From: Calycina herbarum
Taxonomy: Eukaryota; Ascomycota; Leotiomycetes; Helotiales; Pezizellaceae
Reading direction: 5' to 3'
NCBI GenBank assembly: GCA_001414485.1
Contig: LLEY01000024.1
Coordinates: forward strand, 186,001 to 250,000
DNA length: 64,000 nucleotides
This document shows, piece by piece, positions 56,738 through 64,000 of the stretch. Every line of letters begins with the position of its first letter. Position 1 is the first letter of the stretch. The notes under the pieces were generated by a model. It was not told the origin of the DNA. It did no database searches and worked only from the letters and a program-made list of their open reading frames with translations. The position numbers were made by a program, and so were the translations under genes.

Positions 56738-59205
56738 CTAATCTATGATCATGTCTTCGGTCTCTTGGCTACTCTTAGCAAAGCTCCATGGCTCTGCAGT
56801 TCTTGGCCACACTCTTTTGTATAAACTAACCCCAACCGAATCTTGTGGGTTGATTTTGCCATCAAATGTTGCCTTGAAGTATCCATGGGTTCCCAAACTC
56901 TCCTTGATAAATCCACTTCTACCTCTCTTTGTCCACAGCTGTAATGCTTTGAACCACTCTACATCTTCGCGATTGAAAAACATGTATCGGATTGTGACAA
57001 GCTTCTTATGGATCTTGTATGGGTGTCCAGTGAGAATGATACGCTTCACGATGACACGGCTTGAGGATGGTGGAAGTGATGTTCCAGTGGCAAGGAGTGT
57101 GAGTGGTGTCTCTGAGCCGGTCTCCGTGTTGCGTTTGAAGAAGAGGGCAGGTACAGAACCCCAAGTGAGCGGTGCAACAAATGTAGCAATGGCCGATCGT
57201 CCTGGGTGAAGGAAGCGATCAAATTTGTGGACGTCGTTTGAAGTATTTCCACCCTCGGAAAATAAGGGTTTAACAACAAATCTTCGTGGGCCACATTGCA
57301 TAATCATCTCCTCTTTGGATCTTATTGGCTCTGTGCAATCAGAACTGAGAGTAAAGTTGAAATTGACCACGGTTTGCTTGTGCTCGTGACGAAGTAATGA
57401 GAAGAGGTTGAGTGGGCGATTAGCATCGTATGTGGATCGTATCGAAGAGGGAACATTGCGGAGATAAACATGGACACGAGTTCCTGCTGCAGCTCCTCCA
57501 ATCAAAGCCTCCCGAGTGACTTGACTTCGTGATGCCTTGTAATTAGGAATTTGAAGTAGTCTTCTCCATTCCTCCGGTTCGTGGGCTCTATCTTCATCCT
57601 CTTCCCAATGACTGCTTCGTAGACTTTTCAACCCTCTGTAACGAGCCAATCGTTCCCGTGCCAATACATGTGGATGCAATTCAATCTCGTCAGGAAATTC
57701 TCGGTCATCTTCAGCCTCATCGCCCTTGCGTTGTCGGAAAGAGGCGAGTTGCTCTGCCTCGGCTTCGTCGTCTGGGTTTGGGTCCAGGAACATCTCTGAT
57801 TGTGGATATTCCGAAGGTGCTGCTTCAGTGGGCTCCCTTGGAGCAAAACTCTCAACACCATCCTGTGGAAGTGCTGGAACATCCGTCAATGTATTTCCTC
57901 GCTCATTAACATCTTCCCAGTCAGATCCGTCATCTGAGATATCAGCTCCCAAAAACCACGCGGCTTGGTATGCTGAAGTTCCCTTGGGTAATCGTTTAGG
58001 CGCATCCGGAAGATGGGTTTCGTCATCAGAGAAATAGTGGTGATCATCTAAAAGTACTCCTCGTTTTTCGGTTGTTGCTACCGACATTGCTGCATCGTCG
58101 TCGTCATCTCTCATCATGATTTCCTCGGGAGCCAACTCCGCTAGGTCATCTTGATCCTCGGTTGGTGTGTCGAGGATCAATTCAGAATCATCCACTGCCA
58201 TATCATCTGAACGTCGCTTTTTTGGCTCCAAGGGGGCTGCTGTAATTTTCTCCACTTGAAAATCTCCCCAATCCCCCACCTGGACGAGTCGATCGGCTTT
58301 CAATCCTCTCCCTCGAACAACGCCTGTCACAACAACATCTCCTTCTTCATTTTCAGGCCATTGAATGTTATCCACAAGCATCCAACTTCTTTCGTCTCTC
58401 CAGTGAACTCCCTTTGGCGTAGTCGTACATAATGAGCGCATCATGTTGGCGCATTCTTGTCGTGAGTCCAAATTGTGTACCTTTTCCTGATCAGGGTGAA
58501 AATGGGTGATGTATGACTTGAGCGAGGCAAGTACTTGAGTTCTCTTTTTAACGGGTTCAATCCTATCCAGTCCTTGAACTACTGTCAACATCGTGGATAA
58601 TCCTTGGCTTTCGACGCTTCGTAGGATGAGCTCTCCCAGGGCATCCACTTCTTGATCTGGCGATAGTATGAATATAACAAAATCCGCAACTCTGGCAGCA
58701 TCCAAACATGAAACCAAATCTCTCTTCGCCACCAAGTACTGAATTTTCTGCTTGAATCGTTCAATGTCTATTCGAACTGAGCCTTCTTCCGGTACTTCGA
58801 CCTCTACATCTAGACTGCCACTTAAGAGGCGTACTGCGGTGGCGGCGTTCGCATCTTCGCACAGTGGCACAACAGCAACAATTCTAGGCGCTCCATCGCG
58901 GCCGACGAATATGCTGCTGTCTCTGAGATGCTCCCTGTGTTTCACTTGTTGTTTTTGTCGAGCTTGGTTGCGGCGATCGAATTTGGACATGAGTTGTTGG
59001 TGTGGTGACTTTCGATGGCTAAGGTCTTGCTGTACCTTACCTAGGATTGTTAGCATATGTTGGAGTCTGGATACAGATCTAACGCACCCTTCGAAAGTTC
59101 CTTCAAATAACCCTTCGTTGCCTTCCGTGACTTGAATGGCTTATTTGAAGCCTTGGTGCTCCCGCTGGGCCGATGGCTGTGGGACGCAGCAACGGAGGAA
59201 GGCAT
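56738..59205 (-). CDS. TSR1: Ribosome biogenesis protein TSR1
   Basis: Two exons on the minus strand, 59205..59088 and 59040..56738, giving 806 aa. The N-terminal basic stretch (NKPFKSRKATKGYLKELSKGKVQ) is typical of Tsr1. It is followed by the Bms1/Tsr1 GTPase-like and AARP2CN regions (APRIVAVVPLCEDANAATAVRLL, WMLVDNIQWPENEEGDVVVTGVVRGRGLKADRLVQVGDWGDFQ). Acidic linkers come next, then the C-terminal RIBIOP domain (YRGLKSLRSSHWEEDED, TRVHVYLRNVP, FSLLRHEHKQTVVNFNFT, HPYKIHKKLVTIRYMFFNREDVEWFKALQLWTKRGRSGFIKESLGTHGYFKATF). It acts in late cytoplasmic maturation of the 40S subunit. The ATG at 59205 is chosen over an in-frame one at 59253 because the family starts near this basic segment. Confidence 0.95.
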
Positions 59206-59513
59206 GGTGCCGTTACCACCGGATTTAAATCGAAAAGGAATTGACGTCGCCACGTTGGAGAGAGGGGAGGAGTTGTAGTGGACAAAATCTTTGTATTCTA
59301 CAAGTAGTTGTGGATGTGGGGGAATTTTTTCTTATCGCTATCGAAATCTTGGCATTGTTCGAACCTTGTCGCTGGTGGCATGGAGAAAAAAGTTCAAGGC
59401 CGGGTGCAAACTACACAAACTAGCTCGACTGGTCTCAACTCTTCCTTCATACTATCGCCATCCCCAGTTCGGCGGATTTTTTCACGCAGGGCTCTCATCA
59501 GAAATACCTAGAC
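59206..59513. promoter_or_regulatory. Bidirectional promoter shared by TSR1 and UTP7, with RRPE/PAC-like block
   Basis: Only 308 bp separate the divergent start codons of two small-subunit biogenesis genes. At 59321-59338 the sequence GGAATTTTTTCTTATCGC joins a stretch close to the RRPE element (AAAAATTTT) with one close to the PAC element (CTCATCGC, one mismatch). In yeast these two sites together drive ribosome biogenesis genes. The match is by eye and imperfect. Confidence 0.55.
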
Positions 59514-61366
59514 ATGGAAGTTGATCTAGCCGACGAGACTGCGCAGCAGTCGCATTTCAATGGCGCTCTTTCGCTCCCAGGCGCGCGAACCGATTTGACG
59601 AAGTCTGGCCCAGATGCTGCTCAATTACGGAGGAGAAAAGAAGCTGAGATGGCGTATGGTCGAGGTCGAAAAATTCCAGGTATGTATTTTGAATGCGCTC
59701 CAGTCTTGCTGTATTTTGCCTCGGACGAATCGAATGCGACGAGCGGCTTTGAGGGACTCAGCCCAAATCTCCGCAACATGTGTTGATGGAGTTGAATGCT
59801 GACTATTTATAGTGAAGGCAATAAAAGATAGAAAGCTCAGAGGAAACATGAAATCTTTGGAGAGCAAATATAAAGAAGCGACCCTCAAATTAAAAGATTC
59901 CGAGATCCTTCACGAAAATACCAGCGGCTTTCTTGAACCCGAAACCGAACTCGAACGAACATACAAAGTGCGACAACAAGACATCGTTGCCGATGTGCCG
60001 GTAGAGACTGCGAAAAAGAGGTTTGACCTCAAATTGGATGCGCTTGGTCCATATGCCTGCGATTATACCAGGAATGGGCGGGAGCTTTTACTTGCTGGTC
60101 GGAAGGGTCATGTTGCTACTATGGATTGGCGGGAAGGGAAATTGGGATGCGAATTACAACTTGGAGAAACTGTACGAGACGCAAAATGGCTGCATAATAA
60201 TCAACTTTTTGCTGTTGCGCAGAAGAAATACGTCTATATTTACGACAGGGCGGGTGTGGAATTGCATTGCTTGAAAAAGCACATCGAAGTTACGAATATG
60301 GAGTTCCTACCATATCACTATCTTCTAGCAACGGTTGTGAGTATAATTCTTGTTCCGGATCTATGGTTATCTCAGTACTGACCAACCCTAGGGAAACCCC
60401 GGATATCTCAAATACCAAGACATTTCCACTGGTCAGGTAGTTATCGAAATACCTACCCGGCTGGGGTCACCTACATCTCTCACACAAAACCCCCACAACG
60501 CAGTCCTTCATATGGGACACCAAAACGGAACGGTGACTCTGTGGTCACCTAACTCTACAACACCATTAGTAAAGCTACTTGCCCATCGTGGTCCTGTACG
60601 GGCTTTAGCAGTCGATCGGGAGGGGAGATATATGGTTTCGACGGGCCAGGATTTGAAAATGTCTGTTTGGGATATTCGAATGTTCAAGGAGGTCAACAGT
60701 TATTTCACTAGAACGCCAGCATCATCCGTAGCAATATCGGATCGCGGGCTTACAGCTGTCGGGTGGGGTACTCAAACCTCTATTTGGAGAGGTCTCTTCT
60801 CAAAACATTCTTTAGAACAGGAAAAAATCCAAAGCCCGTACATGGGATGGGGCGGAGAAGGAAAGAGGATCGAAAGAGTAAAATGGTGTCCATTCGAGGA
60901 TTTGTTGGGCATTTCACACAACGAGGGATTCTCATCGATCATCGTTCCGGGAGCAGGAGAACCAAATTTCGATGCCCTTGAAGTCAACCCATACGAAAAC
61001 ACCAAGCAACGACAAGAAGCAGAAGTCAAATCTCTTCTGAACAAGTTGCAACCTGAGATGATCTCGTTGAACCCCGAATACATTGGTAATCTTGATATTC
61101 TCTCTGCTGAACAAAGAAAGGCCGAGAAAGATTTGGATAAGAAGCCTGTGGACCCAATTGCGGATGTTAAGAATCGGGGACGTGGAAAGAATAGTTCTTT
61201 GCGAAAGTATTTGAGAAAGAAGGGAACTAGGAATATCATCGACGAGAGGAGATTGAAGATTGAAGAGTTGAGAAAGAACCAGAGTGAAAAGCAGATGAAG
61301 AGACTGAAGGAGACCGAGGAAGAACTTGGTCCTGCGCTGGGCAGATTCGCAAGAAAGGGTGCTTAA
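59514..61366 (+). CDS. UTP7: U3 snoRNP/SSU-processome WD-repeat protein UTP7
   Basis: Three exons, 59514..59679, 59813..60336 and 60392..61366, giving 554 aa. Family blocks are GRGRKIPVKAIKDRKLRGNMKSLESKYKEA, ETAKKRFDLKLDALGPYACDYTRNGRELLLAGRKGHVATMDW and [63 protein letters not shown]. Also typical are MGHQNGTVTLWSPNSTTPLVKLLAHRGPVRALAVD, then the BING4 C-terminal region (KWCPFEDLLGISHNEGFSSIIVPGAGEPNFDALEVNPYE). The C-terminal tail is basic. Utp7 helps process the 18S pre-rRNA in the nucleolus. It faces TSR1 across a short shared promoter, consistent with co-regulation. Confidence 0.95.
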
Positions 61367-61987
61367 GTTTGACCTTGTTGCGTTGTGTTACATTGCAGGC
61401 GTTTTTGGGGGAGGGGGTAAAAAGCAAGATACCTGTTGCTAATATTGCCAACAATTTGGAACATTTGGAATTGTTTATATATGAGCTGCATGAATTACTA
61501 CCAAGTATTTGTCAAACGGCCTCACGCGCTGTAAAAAAAATTCTGCGCTTTGGATTTCATGTTAGGGAGTTTCAAGTCTTCTCGGTCCATCAAGTTTGAT
61601 TCAAATTCAAGGAGGTTGGGATATTCTTCATCCCAGTCCTCTCCGATAATCATCCCCATTATTTCAGGAGGTTGGGAGAATTGATACCCCCACCCTCTGT
61701 GCTTTTTGAGTAAGCTGGCTAGGAGTAAGCCACCAGTGAGCTGTCGAAACAGCTACTCACGTGCCAACTACCCCTCTATTCGCCCTCTTGGATAGAGGTG
61801 CAGTCTCTTAGAGGGTAAAAACTCCTCAAGATTCCCCGACTGTATCTTCAGCACATTCGCGATTTGTAACAGGTTTCAGCCTTGCTCTCCTTATTAACTG
61901 CCGTATGTTTATGTAGTTTAAAACCCTCTAAGCACCCCAAAACACCAGTCCCAATCCCAATCCAAAAACACGGTTTTCCTAATTCAT
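61367..61987. other. Short intergenic region
   Basis: 3' flanks of the convergent UTP7 and SET-domain genes. No gene seen. Confidence 0.5.
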
Positions 61988-63479
61988 CTATCCAAGTTTC
62001 GCTCTTCTCATATAACTCCAATGTCCTACAGGACTCTCCAATAGAGCTCTCATCTCCCGCTCATCATCAGCAGCACTTCCGCTGCTGACCATGCCAGCCT
62101 TAATCGCTTTTTCTGCATGCTTTATCGCCATCTCAGTGTTCCCGAGAGCATTATATGCATATGCCGCAAACATATGGCCAGTGCCTATTGCTGCGTGTAG
62201 ATGCTCTTCGTTGTATAGACCCAAAAGCTTTTCCGCCATTTTTGGAGTGGCCTTAGATGTTGAAGTCCAATTTGCTAGATCCTTGGGGGCTGTCAAATTC
62301 TGGTACTGAAGGGGCTGGGAAGAGCGGAAAAGTCGTGCAAATGGCTTGGAAACGGTTGGAAGTGAGTACGTACTGTATGTAATTGAATAATTTTCTTCAT
62401 GTTCCTATCAGAACGTCGTCTATCGACGTCTTTTCGGGAACAGAGTTCACAAGTACATGTAAATCCCCACATCATATTTAGATTCTCATGTCTTTCAGCA
62501 CGAGATTGAAGAAGATAAATATCTGTTTTCTCGGTTAGTTCATATTATGGGGAGAGAAACGGTTGAAGAACTTGCAAGTGATGGTAATTTCCTCTCCAGG
62601 ATTGATAGTTCGTGAAGCATGAGTTGAATGGATAAGAGTCGACGTATTATGATAATACATAGCATTCGGACGACAATCATGATTGAAAAGCTACCAAAAC
62701 CATCAGCTCTCAACTGAACTTCCATGTCAAAAGTTTCAAAAACTCACAGCAGTCTCTGGATATAACAAAAAATGCGCACTCCCCTCAAACTCCCCCGCGA
62801 AAGCGTTGGTATTAATACGTTCCATCACAATATCTCCCGGTGAATGAACAGTCATCCTCAAAAACAACTCCTGACTTTTCTTGGGTAATTGATCAAAAGT
62901 TTTTCGTAAATATTGATATCCCAATCCATAATCGGCGGGAAATGCATCGGCATTGTAGACTCCTAAGGGTGTATTTGCTAGGATTAAGTCTCCCCTTTCT
63001 AGCTTTTTCGTAGCGAAAAGTCCATTTCCTCGACCGGGAATGTTTCTGATTTCCCAAGGAGGATCAGAGAAAGCGTTTGCTGAATCGTGGATCTCGGGGT
63101 TTGTGAAGGCGGGGAGTTCGAGGATTTTAGAAGCAATGGAGGGAGTGGTGAAAAATGAGATTCCGCGACCGTTGGCGAAATGTGAGTTTGTATAGACGCA
63201 GAAATCCTGGTTTTCTTCATCGGTCACGCAGGATGGTTTTGTGGTCCATTTGTTGTGTATTTTCCTAGGTTTGGGTTTGGGTTTCGCTGATGTCTTTGGG
63301 GAGGGTGATTTATGACAACTTGCTGAATCCAAAAATCCGTCGATGTGGGCGGTATTGAGAAGAGCATTTTTCTCGTAGATATTACATAGGCCTGAACCTG
63401 GTTGGACTGCTAAGATACTTTGAATCGCTTCTGCGCAGACGAGCAATGTGAGACTAGAAATTATCAATGAGGAGTGCAT
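61988..63479 (-). CDS. SET-domain protein with signal-peptide-like N terminus
   Basis: Four exons on the minus strand: 63479..62748, 62690..62576, 62522..62374, 62305..61988, giving 437 aa. The N terminus (MHSSLIISSLTLLVCAEAIQSILA) looks like a signal peptide, unusual for a methyltransferase. A Lys/Pro-rich spacer leads to the SET domain: WEIRNIPGRGNGLFATKKLERGDLILANTPL, then across splices LFNHDCRPNAMYYHNTSTLIHSTHASRTINPGEEITITYIY. A Cys-rich post-SET segment follows (WGFTCTCELCSRK) and then a helical C-terminal region (YNEEHLHAAIGTGHMFAAYAYNALGNTEMAIKHAEKAIK). The NHDC motif and the Tyr after ITIT match active SET lysine methyltransferases of the SMYD-like fungal class. The second intron uses a GC donor (gcaagt); with it the conserved EEITITY and RAERHENLN join in frame. 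The substrate is unknown. Confidence 0.85.
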
Positions 63480-64000
63480 GGTGGCTTTTGGATAAACGCT
63501 AAAAAAACATACGGAAATGTTGAAGTTTGAGATGGGATGAGAACAGATAAATAGGTGAGGTGAGATCGGGTATATATGCTCTCGGATGCGGGGGTTTGTG
63601 ACCGTGTTTCAGAGTTGTCTGATGTTCTCGGTTGTTGGGGGGGTCGACCCCTGTGTTTGAAGCTGGGCGCATTTGGTGGTTGGTTATCTTGTTTCGACGT
63701 CAAGTTAAGCTTTTTGGACGCAAATCTTTGGATGAGTTAGTATCATATCCTTGAGGATTCATTTGTGAAATGTTCCCCGTCACTTTTCATAAGATCAGGA
63801 ATGGGGACTGATACATGGGCGGAATTTTGAATTTTGAAGACCAAGGTGTAAGTTGTAATTAAAGCATGGCATAAGTAATTGTAACACAAAATCTATGACT
63901 TTTGCCTTCATTCGAGTGATCTCTCTTCTCTCCAGCTGAAAAGGGGTAGCTGCGATGAAATATTAAGCGAGATTCCAACAACGAGACTATCAAATAGGAT
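63480..64000. other. Upstream flank of the SET-domain gene at the window edge
   Basis: No gene seen. It presumably holds the SET gene promoter on the minus strand. Confidence 0.5.

Noticed and set aside
56745..57209. 154-codon plus-strand frame opposite TSR1
   Set aside because: Antisense shadow of the conserved TSR1 C-terminal domain.

Overview
This is eukaryotic nuclear DNA from a filamentous ascomycete. Genes carry short introns (about 40-140 nt, GT..AG) and encode fungal-specific families (HET, 2EXR, DUF3405, GID1/RanBPM, CBM1). Gene content and style resemble Leotiomycetes of the Botrytis/Sclerotinia kind, but that placement is inference from memory, with no search behind it. I saw no rRNA, convincing tRNA or CRISPR. 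Spliced models were built by eye from donor/acceptor sites, phase and family motifs. Every multi-exon model listed sums to a whole number of codons.

Left third (1-21.8 kb). A partial NFU1 iron-sulfur scaffold gene enters from the left edge. A gene-poor pyrimidine-rich stretch follows, then a PSP1-domain protein, then 3.8 kb rich in microsatellites. Next come a GID1/VID30 (RanBPM-like) subunit of the GID/CTLH ubiquitin ligase (minus strand), INO80 subunit Ies4 (minus) and glucose-6-phosphate dehydrogenase (plus). The last has a very intron-dense 5' end and a 7-codon exon.

Middle (22-39 kb). Here lie a small secreted protein, a secreted GH31 alpha-glucosidase and then an accessory island of about 27.3-34.3 kb. 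The island holds a HET-domain gene with two in-frame stops, an intact 2EXR gene, a wrecked 2EXR relative and a foldback/MITE element with hAT-like ends nesting a second inverted-repeat element. After the island come a mitochondrial rhomboid protease and a DUF3405 type II membrane protein.

Right part (39-64 kb). Genes are a two-LIM-domain protein, inositol-3-phosphate synthase (INO1), a low-complexity hypothetical protein, a secreted GH114 protein with a CBM1 tail and an inferred 8-nt exon, peptidyl-tRNA hydrolase 2, and the divergent 40S-biogenesis pair TSR1/UTP7. Last is a SET-domain protein with a signal-peptide-like N terminus and a GC-AG intron.

The most notable structural signals are a small MITE family with four copies in four intergenic regions, the nested 870-bp element at 32.4-33.2 kb, nonsense codons in two island genes that mostly fit CpA-to-TpA (RIP-like) change, the 8-nt exon, and the shared TSR1/UTP7 promoter with an RRPE/PAC-like block. 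I found no clear multi-gene system that looks wholly new. The HET/2EXR/MITE island is the best candidate for follow-up.
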